DNA of 64,000 nt. Origin: Bacillota bacterium. Lineage in GTDB: Bacteria > Bacillota > Clostridia > Christensenellales > Borkfalkiaceae. A program made the position numbers and the translations under genes. Below are positions 40,596 to 49,768 of the stretch, piece after piece; position 1 is the first letter of the stretch; the number at the start of each line of letters is the position of its first letter. The stretch lies in NCBI GenBank assembly GCA_003343995.1, contig QAKE01000076.1:1-64000 (forward strand). The letters are read 5' to 3'. A model generated the notes under the pieces. The model was not told the DNA's origin and searched no databases. It saw only the letters and a list, made by a program, of their open reading frames with translations.

Positions 40596-41945
40596 TTAAT
40601 TCCCTCTCTCCACTAAGTTTCCCGCAAGGGAAATACCGTTGATTTTTTCGATTTTTACCGACGAAAATTGCCCGATCAGCGACTGATCGCCGGAAAAGTA
40701 TATCATTTTACCGTATTCGTCCCGTCCGAAACACATTTCTTTTTCGCCGTCAACCCCTTCGCAAAGGACTTCAACCGTCCTGCCCAAATAGTTTTCGGAT
40801 AATTCTCTGCTCACGGCGTTTTGCAATTCGATGAGCCGAATAATCCTGTTCTTGGAAACGTCTTCGGCGACCTGCCCTGCCATCGACGCGGCTTTCGTGC
40901 CAGATCTCGGAGAATACACGAAGGTAAACGCGCTTAAATAACGCGCTTCTTTCACGAGATCGCAGGTATCGATAAAATCCTCCTCCGTTTCCGTGGGGAA
41001 ACCCACCATAATATCGGAAGTCACCGCGCAGTCGGGAACGATTTTCCGCAAAAAATCCAGCTTTTTCAAATAATCTTCCCGCGTGTAGCGGCGGTTCATC
41101 AACTGTAAAATTCTGTTCGAGCCCGACTGCACGGGCAAATGCACCGCGCGGCAGATCTTTTCGTTATCGCGGATCGCGTAAGCGACCTCTTCGGATAAAT
41201 CTTTGGGGTGGTTCGTCATGAACCGCAAGCGAAACTTCCCGTCGATCGCGGCGATTTTTCTGAGCAATTCGGCAAAGGTAACGCCTTCCTCCCCGTCGTT
41301 GCCGTAGGAATTCACGTTCTGCCCGAGTAAGGTGATTTCCTTATATCCTTGCGCAACGAGTTCTCGGCATTCCTTTACGATATCCGCCGATTTTCTGCTT
41401 CGCTCTCTGCCGCGGACGTACGGCACGATGCAATACGTGCAGAAATTGTTGCATCCGTACATGATATTTACCCATGCATTCGGATAACTCGTGCGGAATT
41501 TCGGCGTGCCCTCGGCGACGGAGCCTTCCTTTTCCATTATCGAAAGAACGCGTTTTTTTGTCGCAATTTTTTGCAAAAACAATTCCTTGAAGTTTTCCAG
41601 ATTGTGCGTGCCGAATACGATATCGACAAACGGAAAGGTCTTTTGCAGTTTTTCCGCCGCGCCGGACTGCTGCGTCATGCATCCGCCCACGGCGACGATT
41701 AAATCCTTATTCTTTTGCTTTAGCTTTTTCAGCGCGCCGATGTTGCCCTTCGCCCGATCCTCCGCGTTTTCCCGAATACAACAGGTGTTGAAAAGGATTA
41801 CGCCGGCGCTTTCCTCCGTCTGCGCGGGAGTATAGCCGAGTTCCTGCATGATTCCCGCAAGTTTTTCCGATTCGTGCACGTTCATCTGACAGCCGTACGT
41901 GACGATATGATAAGTTTTGTTTTCCATATTATTTTCGCTTTTCAT
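40596..41945 (-). CDS. miaB: tRNA-2-methylthio-N6-dimethylallyladenosine synthase
   Basis: MiaB is a radical-SAM enzyme that adds a methylthio group to i6A37. The 449-residue protein has the N-terminal cluster domain (YGCQMNVHESE with its Cys, and the further NTCCIRENAED and GGCMTQ cysteines), the radical-SAM motif CNNFCTYCIVPYVRG, and a TRAM domain at the end. The ATG at 41945 lies only 11 nt behind the -10 box; the in-frame ATG at 41927 (MENKTYHIVTYG) would give a leader of about 22 nt. Neither has a ribosome site. It heads miaB-mutS-mutL-miaA-ynbB. Confidence 0.95.
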   Translation of the reverse strand: MKSENNMENKTYHIVTYGCQMNVHESEKLAGIMQELGYTPAQTEESAGVILFNTCCIRENAEDRAKGNIGALKKLKQKNKDLIVAVGGCMTQQSGAAEKLQKTFPFVDIVFGTHNLENFKELFLQKIATKKRVLSIMEKEGSVAEGTPKFRTSYPNAWVNIMYGCNNFCTYCIVPYVRGRERSRKSADIVKECRELVAQGYKEITLLGQNVNSYGNDGEEGVTFAELLRKIAAIDGKFRLRFMTNHPKDLSEEVAYAIRDNEKICRAVHLPVQSGSNRILQLMNRRYTREDYLKKLDFLRKIVPDCAVTSDIMVGFPTETEEDFIDTCDLVKEARYLSAFTFVYSPRSGTKAASMAGQVAEDVSKNRIIRLIELQNAVSRELSENYLGRTVEVLCEGVDGEKEMCFGRDEYGKMIYFSGDQSLIGQFSSVKIEKINGISLAGNLVERGN

Positions 41946-41956
41946 GTATTGTATCT

Positions 41957-41985
41957 ATCATACATGAAACGGGGAAATTTGTCAA
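41957..41985 (-). promoter_or_regulatory. Promoter of the miaB-mutSL-miaA operon
   Basis: On the minus strand TTGACA (41985-41980), 17-nt spacer, TATGAT (41962-41957). The expected start near 41950 leaves only a few nt before the first ATG. Confidence 0.8.
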
Positions 41986-42107
41986 TTTATAGAGGATAAA
42001 AAACTGCATTTTCCCGCACCTTCCGAGGTAAAAACGGATATTGCTTTTACCGCAAACGGCATGACTTCCCCTTGTATTTTTTTCGTAAAATCATCAATAC
42101 TAATACT

Positions 42108-44324
42108 ATGAAAAAGTTACTGAAATTCTTTTTGATTTTTACATCGGTCGCGGGAGTGCTGCTCCTCTCCTGCGTAATTTACGCCGTCTGCGTAACGTCG
42201 GGCTATTCCCTCGATAAAGAGCGGCTGATCGACACCGATTATACGATAGAGTTTTACGACGTGAACGGCGAGGAAATTTCCGTTTATTCGGGAAAAAACC
42301 TCGTTTCGGAAAAGGAAGAAATCCCCTCTCATGTAAAAAACGCATTTATCGCCGTGGAAGATAAACGATTTTACGAGCACAAAGGCATAGACGGCAAAGC
42401 GCTCGGCAGAGCCGCGCTCAACAACATCAAATCCTTTTCCTTTAAGGAGGGCGCGTCCACCATCAGCCAGCAGCTGATTAAAAACACCCACCTTACAAAC
42501 GAAAAAACCATTAAACGAAAGCTCATCGAGTTTAAATTGACGCGACAGCTGGAACGGGAATTTTCCAAAGACGAAATTCTCGAAATGTATTTAAACACCA
42601 TCTATTTCGGCAAAAACTCCTACGGCATCACTTCCGCGGCGAGAAATTATTTCGATAAAACCGTAAGAGAGCTTTCCTTAAGCGAATCGGCGGCGTTGGC
42701 GGGCGTGGTAAAAGCGCCTTCCGCATATTCCCCGACGGAAAACATGGAAAAATGCAAAACGCGCAGAAATCTCGTGCTGAAACTCATGCTCGAACAAAAC
42801 ATGATTTCCCCCGACGAATACTCCTCCGCCGTAAAAAAAGAAATCGTATTGACGCACGGCGAAAAAAGCGACAGCGCATTTTATCTTTCGAAAACGAAGG
42901 AAGAATTGGAAAATCTGCTGCAAATCAGCCCATATTCCGCTAAAAAGTGTAAAATTTATACGTTCTACGATCCGCAGAAACAAGCGCTGTTGTGCGAAAG
43001 TGCGAAAAACGACGGACAGTACCGTTTTACGGGCATTATTTTAGACCATGAAACCAACGGCGTCAGCGCGTATTTTTCCCACGATAACGACGAAAAGCGG
43101 CAAGCGGGCTCCGCCTTGAAGCCGCTCGCTGTTTACGCGCCCGCCATCGAAAAAAATTTTGTTTCGGAATGCACCCCTCTTTTAGATGAAAAAACCGATT
43201 TCGGCGGTTACAGCCCCTCCAACTACGGCGATCAATACGGCGGTTATATCAGCGTGAAAGAAAGTTTGGAAAGGAGTTCAAACGTTTGCGCGGTAAAACT
43301 ATTAAACGGCATAGGAACGAAAACCGCCCGCGATTTTTTGCAAAAAGTCGGCATCGAAACTGCGGAGGAAGACGAAACGCTCGCCTTAGCGCTCGGTTCG
43401 AGCGCATACGGCGTAACGCTGAAAGACCTTACGTCTGCATACGGCGCATTCTCCGGATACGGTAAAATGGAAAAGCCCGCGTTTATACGCAAAATCGAAA
43501 TAGAAAATCAGTTGAAATACCAATACCGACCGCAGCCGCGCGAGGTGATGTCGGAGGCGGGCGCCTGCATGATGAATTACATGCTGAGCGGCGTAAGCCG
43601 TAACGGAACGGCGAAAAAGCTGGGCGCGCTCGATTTGGAAATTGCGGCGAAAACGGGAACGGTCGGAAGCAAAAACGGAAATACAGACGCTTACTGCATC
43701 TCCTATTCTCCCGAATATACCGTAGGGATCCGCTTTAGCAGCGGCGAAACGCTGATGCCGAACAACGTTACCGGCGGAGCGTTGCCCGCGACAAAATCCT
43801 TTCATATCTGGAAAAACCTCGGTATAAACAAGGAAAAGAAATTCAGACAAAGCGAAAATATCGTAAAATGCGAGCTCGACAAACTTTCCTATGAACAGGA
43901 TCATCTGCTCGTACTCGCCGATGAAAAAACGCCCGCAAAATATAAAACGGAAGGGTATTTTATTAAAGATTTTATCCCGAAAGAAACTTCCACGCGCTTT
44001 TCAAAGCCAAAAATAGATAATGCGAAATTATTAGTTGATAACAATGAAATTATAATAGAATTATGTCAAACAGAATATAATGAATATATCGTTTATTGCG
44101 AGATAGCCGGCGTAAAAAAAGCAATTTACGACAGCGGCAAGGAAAAACAAAAGACCGATTGCTTCACCCATGTTATGGAGCAAAGCGGAAAGGTTTACGC
44201 TTACTCCGTCGTTCCCTATTTCGACTGCGGAGAGGAAAAAATTTACGGCGAAGAGGTTTTTCTCGGTAAAGCGCGATGCCCGAAAGCCGCCGATCTCCCC
44301 GACGATTGGTGGGATTTCGATTAA
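42108..44324 (+). CDS. Class A penicillin-binding protein 1A
   Basis: This bifunctional peptidoglycan synthase has one N-terminal membrane helix (about 5-28). It carries a GT51 glycosyltransferase domain (about 55-235, with EDKRFYEHKGID and GASTISQQLIKN) and a transpeptidase domain with the SALK motif (SxxK), SSN and KTG (in AAKTGTVG). The start at 42108 (MKKLLKFFLIF, 738 residues) is preferred to an upstream TTG. No ribosome site is visible. The last 100 residues form an Fn3-like region; its beginning (44010-44110) is markedly AT-rich. A terminator follows. Confidence 0.93.
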   Translation: MKKLLKFFLIFTSVAGVLLLSCVIYAVCVTSGYSLDKERLIDTDYTIEFYDVNGEEISVYSGKNLVSEKEEIPSHVKNAFIAVEDKRFYEHKGIDGKALGRAALNNIKSFSFKEGASTISQQLIKNTHLTNEKTIKRKLIEFKLTRQLEREFSKDEILEMYLNTIYFGKNSYGITSAARNYFDKTVRELSLSESAALAGVVKAPSAYSPTENMEKCKTRRNLVLKLMLEQNMISPDEYSSAVKKEIVLTHGEKSDSAFYLSKTKEELENLLQISPYSAKKCKIYTFYDPQKQALLCESAKNDGQYRFTGIILDHETNGVSAYFSHDNDEKRQAGSALKPLAVYAPAIEKNFVSECTPLLDEKTDFGGYSPSNYGDQYGGYISVKESLERSSNVCAVKLLNGIGTKTARDFLQKVGIETAEEDETLALALGSSAYGVTLKDLTSAYGAFSGYGKMEKPAFIRKIEIENQLKYQYRPQPREVMSEAGACMMNYMLSGVSRNGTAKKLGALDLEIAAKTGTVGSKNGNTDAYCISYSPEYTVGIRFSSGETLMPNNVTGGALPATKSFHIWKNLGINKEKKFRQSENIVKCELDKLSYEQDHLLVLADEKTPAKYKTEGYFIKDFIPKETSTRFSKPKIDNAKLLVDNNEIIIELCQTEYNEYIVYCEIAGVKKAIYDSGKEKQKTDCFTHVMEQSGKVYAYSVVPYFDCGEEKIYGEEVFLGKARCPKAADLPDDWWDFD

Positions 44325-44326
44325 AC

Positions 44327-44358
44327 AAAAAAGCCGCGAATATTTTTTCGCGGCTTTT
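44327..44358. terminator. Terminator after the PBP gene
   Basis: AAAAGCCGCGAA pairs with TTCGCGGCTTTT around TATTTT. It lies between convergent genes and can serve both. Confidence 0.85.
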
Positions 44359-44371
44359 CTGTTTTTATCTT

Positions 44372-46624
44372 TTACGATTTATAATAGCAAACGACGTTAT
44401 GCTTCCCTTCCCGATATTCGATCAGATCGCCTTCTATTCTCTCCCCGTCCACGACGAGGGCATTTTCGTTCGATTTAACGTATTCGATCGCGTATTGCGC
44501 GTTTCTGAACTTTCTCGACACCGTCACGCCCGACCAATCTTTCGGCAAACAGGGAACGATACGCAATCCGTTAAAATCCGCGCGTACGCCGAGCAGATAT
44601 TCCGAAACGGCGCGATACAGCCATCCCGCGGAACCGGTGATCCAAGACATCGGCGCATCTCCCGCGCGATAGCGGTTTTCCGGTCCGATATACATGTTGG
44701 AAACGGCATAAGGCTCCATACCGCTGTCTGGATTTTTCGGATTGTATACCGAAAGCCGCTTCAACGTGTCGTAAGCGTGCTCCGCGCGGCCGAGCAAACA
44801 GTCGGCGACGATCTTAAACGCCACGCCGTGAATATAAACGGAACCGTTTTCCACAAGCCCCGCCTGAAAATAGGTGCTCCGTCCGAAACGATCCGTTCCG
44901 TGCGTATAAGAGGGCGCGCATTGCGTGTAGCCGAAATCGCAGGATAATTTTTCTTCCACTTTATCCATTATGGCGGAAAGCTCTTCCTTCGGTAAAATAT
45001 CGGCGAGCACCGCCCAAGTTTGCGGGTTCAGATATATTTTCCCCTCTTCGCAGTCGGCGGAACCCGCCTTTTCGCCGTAATCGTTGAATCCGTAAATAAA
45101 ATAACTGTTTTCATAGCCGTGCTTTAAAATCGCCGCGCGTAAATCTCCGCGTTTTTCATTCCATTCCGCCACGCGCTCTTCGCGGCGCGCGCCGCCGAGA
45201 ATTTCTATCCACTCGCCCACCGCCTTATACGTCGCAATGGAAAGCCACACGCTTTCGCCTTTACCGAGCATGCCGGCGTTGTTCATCGAATCGTTCCAAT
45301 CGCCGCCGCCCCATAAAATCAGATTTCGCTCCCCGCGCGAGGACAGCAAAAATTCCAACCCGCGTTCGATATGGCGGAAAACCGTTTCCTCCGCAGCGTC
45401 GTCTAAATAGGGTATTTTTTTATCGAGAACGGCAAAATCCGCCGTTTCTTTCAAATAGGACAACATCGTCGCGGGAATCCACGCCGCGCCGTCCATATAC
45501 GGATAGGTAAAATCCGGCTCGTACATGCGAATGGGGTTGCCCGATATGTATTGATGTTTCAACGCGTATAAAATTCTCGTTTTGGCGAGCGCGGGATCGA
45601 AAGATACAAACGCCGTGATGTCCTGCATCACGTCCCTAAATCCTTTCCCGTACACTCTTCCCCAAGTTTTTCCGAGGGAAAGCTGGCGTTTCAGCCATAC
45701 GTTCGTCTGAATATCGAGATATTCATCCGGCGTGTGCGCCTGAAAAACGTCAGTCGTCCGACCGTTGATTTCCGCTTGCTCCTTCACGCTGTTTTCAAAA
45801 AAAGCGGACGAGGCGAATTTTCTCGCCGACGCAATGCAATCCCGCCGCGTTTTTTCCGTACCGACGGCAAAATAATACGTTTTTTCTTCCCCTGCCGACA
45901 GCTGCAATTCGTAACGCAACGCACCGCAGTAAAAATCCTGAAAAGTAGAACCTTGCGAAATCAATTTGTCCGCTTTCATTCCCGCAGGATAAGCCAAGGA
46001 ATCGTAACCGATAAACGTATCGTTATTCACGTCGAAAGAGTCCGCTTTTTCCGACGCGGCAAAATATAAATGCTTATATTCGGTGTCGATGGCGAACCCT
46101 TCGTGCGGATAATATAACCCGCCGATTTCCCCGTCATAGTTGCCGAACCCGTAAGACGCATGCCCGCTCAAATCGGCGCAAGGGCGCAGAAAAAAGCAAA
46201 ACGAAAGCGACCGCGCGACGTTCTTCGTGTTTTTGATCTTTACGGCAAACAGTTCCGCAAATCCTTCTTTCGGCACGCAAATGCCGAATTCCGTGCGTAT
46301 ACCTTCATATTCGCTGATAACGCGGTGCGTGCCGAGCCCTACTTCCGTATAAAATTCATCGAAAGGCGCGCGTTCGAAATTGCGGTTTGCCGCAAAAACT
46401 TTTCCGCTTTCCTTGTCTTTGATATACACGAGACGCTCGCCTCTGTCGAGCGAACGGCGATAAGCGCCGACCCCCGCAAAAGACTCGCAGCAACCGAATT
46501 GATCGCATTTGCACACAACCGATTCGCTCCAAAGATAGTTCATCAAAACGCGTTTGGGGAACATATCCTCGATTTTAAAAACTTTACCGTCCGCGCTGAA
46601 CGAACCGACTTTGTTTTTCACCAT
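44372..46624 (-). CDS. GH94-type disaccharide phosphorylase
   Basis: This 750-residue protein belongs to the GH94 phosphorylases, which split beta-glucosides such as cellobiose or chitobiose with phosphate. It has an N-terminal beta-sandwich (about 1-270), a helical linker and an (alpha/alpha)6 barrel with the catalytic acid in GGGDWNDSMN. The last part of GDWNDG reads S for G. The true substrate cannot be read off. There is no signal peptide, so it is cytoplasmic. GGGAGAAAG precedes the ATG. It is the last gene of an operon that contains cysteine desulfurase, thiI and a short peptide, an odd setting for a sugar enzyme. Confidence 0.85.
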   Translation of the reverse strand: MVKNKVGSFSADGKVFKIEDMFPKRVLMNYLWSESVVCKCDQFGCCESFAGVGAYRRSLDRGERLVYIKDKESGKVFAANRNFERAPFDEFYTEVGLGTHRVISEYEGIRTEFGICVPKEGFAELFAVKIKNTKNVARSLSFCFFLRPCADLSGHASYGFGNYDGEIGGLYYPHEGFAIDTEYKHLYFAASEKADSFDVNNDTFIGYDSLAYPAGMKADKLISQGSTFQDFYCGALRYELQLSAGEEKTYYFAVGTEKTRRDCIASARKFASSAFFENSVKEQAEINGRTTDVFQAHTPDEYLDIQTNVWLKRQLSLGKTWGRVYGKGFRDVMQDITAFVSFDPALAKTRILYALKHQYISGNPIRMYEPDFTYPYMDGAAWIPATMLSYLKETADFAVLDKKIPYLDDAAEETVFRHIERGLEFLLSSRGERNLILWGGGDWNDSMNNAGMLGKGESVWLSIATYKAVGEWIEILGGARREERVAEWNEKRGDLRAAILKHGYENSYFIYGFNDYGEKAGSADCEEGKIYLNPQTWAVLADILPKEELSAIMDKVEEKLSCDFGYTQCAPSYTHGTDRFGRSTYFQAGLVENGSVYIHGVAFKIVADCLLGRAEHAYDTLKRLSVYNPKNPDSGMEPYAVSNMYIGPENRYRAGDAPMSWITGSAGWLYRAVSEYLLGVRADFNGLRIVPCLPKDWSGVTVSRKFRNAQYAIEYVKSNENALVVDGERIEGDLIEYREGKHNVVCYYKS

Positions 46625-46642
46625 TTTTTATCTTTCTCCCTT

Positions 46643-46804
46643 TTATTTATTCCGCTTCAAAAACCACGCGTCGGTGAAAAAATCACCCTGCATCACGTCG
46701 TAACCGTCCGTGAAAATCGACGGTAAAATAGACGGATCGTTCAATACGTCTTTCCCCGCAAATTCCGTGATTTTTACAACGGGCTTATCATATTTTTTCT
46801 TCAT
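46643..46804 (-). CDS. Unlisted 53-residue peptide between thiI and the GH94 gene
   Basis: A complete frame of 53 codons plus stop with an excellent AGAGGAAGG ribosome site six nt before the ATG. The product begins MKKKYDKPVVKITEFAGKDV, is followed by an acidic and aromatic middle (GYDVMQGDFFTDAWF) and ends with basic residues. It has no signal peptide, membrane helix or cysteine. The opening resembles short 'KKYxKPxxxxxEF' peptides that I remember from clostridial genomes, of unknown role; this needs a search. It lies in an operon, 18 nt before the GH94 gene. Confidence 0.7.
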   Translation of the reverse strand: MKKKYDKPVVKITEFAGKDVLNDPSILPSIFTDGYDVMQGDFFTDAWFLKRNK

Positions 46805-46831
46805 TTTCCTTCCTCTTTCGTGTATTTTGTT

Positions 46832-47989
46832 TTACAATTCGTGTATTTCGATATTATCGATAGCCTCGGCGATAAGTGTTTCTACGTCGAGCGCTTTTTC
46901 CATTTCCTCCACTTTTTTCAAATTCGGGCGGATTACGGGAAACTTCGGTAAAAACACCGTACAGCAATCTTCATAAGGCAAAATCGACGTTTCATAGGTA
47001 TCGATCTCGCGGGAAATCTTAATGATATCCACCTTGTCGAAGGCGACGAGCGGACGCAGAACGGGCATTTTCACAACGGAGTTAGACGACGTCATGCTCT
47101 CGATCGTCTGGCTGGCAACCTGCCCCAGACTCTCGCCCGTAACGATCGCCTGATCGCCCAACTTATTCGCCAGCCTTTCGGCAATGCGCATCATAAACCG
47201 CCGCATGACGGTGATCATGTATTCTTCGTGGCATTTTTCGTGTATTGCCTCTTGTATATGCGTAAAGGGCACCACGAAAAGTTTCATTCCGCCGTTGTAT
47301 TCCCCCACGCGTTTGGAAAGTTCGATCACCTTTTCCTTCGCCGCCTCGCCGGTATAGGGAAAACTGTGATAATGCACGGCGTTCAATTTCATGCCGCGTT
47401 TCGCCATCATATATCCCGCGACCGGAGAATCGATGCCGCCGGAAATCAACAGCATGCCTTTGCCCGCAGAACCGACGGGCATTCCGCCGATCCCGTAAAT
47501 ATTTTCCGTGTAAACGAAGGTTTTTCCGTCCTCGCGGATATCGACGCTTACGGTAAAATCGGGATCTTTCACGCGCACCTTCAACTCTTTATAATAGCTC
47601 TCCAGCAGTTTTCCGCCGACGATCTGCGAAACCTCCATGGAACGCGGAGAAAAATGCTTGTCCGCGCGATTGGTCGCAACCTTGAAAAACCCGTTTTTCC
47701 CCTTGCATATCTCCCGCGCGGCGGCGACGATATTATCCAGCGTGCTGTCTACCACGAGCGCGCGGCTGTACGTATGTATGCCCGCGATTTTGGCGAGTTT
47801 GTTTTCTATGGCAATCTCGTCGCTTTCGTTATAATGTTCTATCATATAGCGGCTGTGCAGCGCCGTAAATTTATAATCGAACCCGCTTAAAGACGCCTTG
47901 ATGTTATCTTTGAGCATCTTTTCAAAATAACCGCGGTTTTTTCCCTTCAAATGAATTTCGGAATACCGTATAATAATCGCTTTTTCCAT
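46832..47989 (-). CDS. thiI: tRNA 4-thiouridine synthetase ThiI (short form)
   Basis: ThiI adenylates U8 of tRNA for thiolation and may also serve thiamine synthesis. The start at 47989 (MEKAIIIRYSEIHLKGKN) overlaps the cysteine desulfurase stop by one nt and gives 385 residues; a longer frame upstream is rejected. It has the NFLD/THUMP region and the PP-loop SGGIDSPVAGYMM. The C-terminal rhodanese domain of E. coli is missing, as in Bacillus, where a dedicated desulfurase (NifZ) supplies the sulfur; the gene upstream fits that role. Confidence 0.95.
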   Translation of the reverse strand: MEKAIIIRYSEIHLKGKNRGYFEKMLKDNIKASLSGFDYKFTALHSRYMIEHYNESDEIAIENKLAKIAGIHTYSRALVVDSTLDNIVAAAREICKGKNGFFKVATNRADKHFSPRSMEVSQIVGGKLLESYYKELKVRVKDPDFTVSVDIREDGKTFVYTENIYGIGGMPVGSAGKGMLLISGGIDSPVAGYMMAKRGMKLNAVHYHSFPYTGEAAKEKVIELSKRVGEYNGGMKLFVVPFTHIQEAIHEKCHEEYMITVMRRFMMRIAERLANKLGDQAIVTGESLGQVASQTIESMTSSNSVVKMPVLRPLVAFDKVDIIKISREIDTYETSILPYEDCCTVFLPKFPVIRPNLKKVEEMEKALDVETLIAEAIDNIEIHEL

Positions 47990-49110
47990 TATCTTCTCAT
48001 AACCTTTGCAAGTTTTGCGGCGCATTCGTTCAATTTTTCCGCCGCGAAGTCCACTTCTTCCTCCGTCAGATAGGGGTTGAAACTCAAGCGAATCACGCCG
48101 TCGTTGTTTTTATATCCGCATGCCTCTATCACGCGGGAAAAACGATTTTTCGACGAACAAGCCGAACCGTTTCCGACGATGACGCCGAATTCCTCCAACA
48201 TGTGCAATATCACTTCGCCCTTTACGCCCTTCGCGCTCACGCAAAGGATATAGGGCGAACAAGTTTCATCGGAAATAAAGTCGAACAGCCTCGGATCGAG
48301 CGCTTCTTTCGCCCGTCGATTGAGCGCGCGAACCTTATCGTAATACTCTCCGATATGCTCGAATTTTTCCCGCGCGGCATACTCGAATACCTTGATGCCA
48401 AAAATATTTTCCGTACCGCTGCGCAGTCCGCTTTCCTGTCCACCGCCGAAAATCAACGGCGCAAGCGAGATGTTTTTTCGTTTTATCAACGCGCCGGTGC
48501 CTTTTAACGCGTTGATTTTATGCGCGCTCACGCTATACAAATCGATTTGCGGCGAAAGGCGGAAAGGCAGTTTTCCGAAAGCCTGCACGCCGTCGCTGTG
48601 AAATACGATATTTTTATCCGCGCTTTTCACGGCGTCGGCGATCGCGTTCACGTCGTTGACCGCGCCCGTTTCGTTATTGACGTGCACGACGGAAACAAAA
48701 CGGACGTTTCCCTCTTTCACGATATCCAGCAAGGCGCCGACGTTTACCGAACCGTTTTTCTCCAGCGGCGCGAATTTCGTTTCCACGCCGCGATTTTTAA
48801 GTTCCGCAAAGCTCTTATAAACGGCGGCGTGTTCTCCCGCGGTCGTCACCGCTACGCCGCGTTTCGCGCAGGAAAAAATCGCCTGATTATCGCTTTCCGA
48901 CCCGCAAGAAGTGAATATGCACTCATAGTCGCGGGAAAGGGAAAGACTATTCAAAATAAAATCGCGGGCAACGGAAATTTCCTTGCTGTTTTCCAGTCCG
49001 CCGCGGTATAACGCCGAAGGATTGAAAAAATTATCCCCGTTGAAACGCGCCGCCTTTTCCAAGGCGGCGGACAGCGGTTTCGTCGTCGCCGCGTTGTCGA
49101 GATATATCAT
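47989..49110 (-). CDS. Cysteine desulfurase, probable sulfur donor of ThiI
   Basis: This 373-residue PLP enzyme of the NifS/IscS class removes sulfur from cysteine. The PLP lysine is K198 in SAHKINALKGTG, the catalytic cysteine is C318 in GSACSS, and EHAAVYKSF and HVNNETGA are family blocks. No iscU, sufU or other iron-sulfur genes are near; thiI is directly downstream with a one-nt overlap. It therefore corresponds to the NifZ/YrvO type of tRNA-dedicated desulfurase rather than to SufS. Its ATG overlaps the stop of the membrane protein upstream (ATGA). Confidence 0.93.
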   Translation of the reverse strand: MIYLDNAATTKPLSAALEKAARFNGDNFFNPSALYRGGLENSKEISVARDFILNSLSLSRDYECIFTSCGSESDNQAIFSCAKRGVAVTTAGEHAAVYKSFAELKNRGVETKFAPLEKNGSVNVGALLDIVKEGNVRFVSVVHVNNETGAVNDVNAIADAVKSADKNIVFHSDGVQAFGKLPFRLSPQIDLYSVSAHKINALKGTGALIKRKNISLAPLIFGGGQESGLRSGTENIFGIKVFEYAAREKFEHIGEYYDKVRALNRRAKEALDPRLFDFISDETCSPYILCVSAKGVKGEVILHMLEEFGVIVGNGSACSSKNRFSRVIEACGYKNNDGVIRLSFNPYLTEEEVDFAAEKLNECAAKLAKVMRR

Positions 49111-49691
49111 TTATAATCCTTTTCCAAAATATTTTTGTTACTGTAACGAAGAATTGTAGCCATAAATTTTTCGCTGCAATCGAAAACGAGCAATTTATTC
49201 GTGCCTTCCGTCGCGACGTGAAGATAATAAAAATTATTCCCCTCCGTAGGCGATTGATTGCTCGTTAAAATCACGCGTTTCATAGCGGGGGTTTTTTCCA
49301 GCTTTTCGTAAGATTCGCTGCCGTATTTCCCCATCTGCAAAATATCGCTCGTTTCAAACTTCATCACGTTTTTGCGTTTAATGCGGCGAATGACCTTGGA
49401 AACGCGCACCGAACCGGTTACAAACGTATAATCGTAATCGACGAACATGTTGTTTTTTACCCTGCCCAAAATGACGCCGAACGCCACGAACATGGCAAGA
49501 GGCAAAAGCGCCGTAAGCAAAAAGATCAAAAAGTTAAAATTCGACAAATCGTAAAAATTAAAAAACAAAACGACGAATAATCCCGCCATCACATACGAAA
49601 CGACGGAAAATATCTTCAGCAGACGGTATTTCATCAATCCCGCCTTTTCTTTATTGAGTAAAGAAGATTCCTCGTAAAAAATTTCCTGCAT
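49107..49691 (-). CDS. Hypothetical membrane protein upstream of cysteine desulfurase
   Basis: I do not recognise this protein. From the ATG at 49691 (MQEIFYEESSLLNKEK), six nt behind GAGG, it has 194 residues. Two membrane helices (about 28-48 and 53-78, with a short loop) are followed by a basic stretch (VIRRIKRKNVMKF) and a beta-rich soluble domain with FYYLHVATEGTNKLLVFDCSEKF. A PH-like domain for the last part is conceivable but unproven. It overlaps the desulfurase gene by ATGA and is the first gene of the operon. Confidence 0.75.
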   Translation of the reverse strand: MQEIFYEESSLLNKEKAGLMKYRLLKIFSVVSYVMAGLFVVLFFNFYDLSNFNFLIFLLTALLPLAMFVAFGVILGRVKNNMFVDYDYTFVTGSVRVSKVIRRIKRKNVMKFETSDILQMGKYGSESYEKLEKTPAMKRVILTSNQSPTEGNNFYYLHVATEGTNKLLVFDCSEKFMATILRYSNKNILEKDYK

Positions 49692-49739
49692 AATCATCCT
49701 CTTTCGCCCCGAAATCGGGCGCGCTTTCACCTTTTAACG

Positions 49740-49768
49740 ATTATACCACAAATCGTTTGTTTTTTCAA
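49740..49768 (-). promoter_or_regulatory. Promoter of the desulfurase-thiI-GH94 operon
   Basis: On the minus strand TTGAAA (49768-49763), 17-nt spacer, TATAAT (49745-49740). The -35 box touches the mutS2 stop codon. The leader (49692-49733) carries a small G/C-rich hairpin around 49708-49724. Confidence 0.75.

Noticed and set aside
42072..42107. Upstream TTG start for the PBP
   Set aside because: It would add 12 residues before a normal signal-anchor and would cover the probable promoter.
47228..47890. 220-residue plus-strand frame opposite thiI
   Set aside because: Antisense shadow; thiI has complete motifs and the shadow has none.
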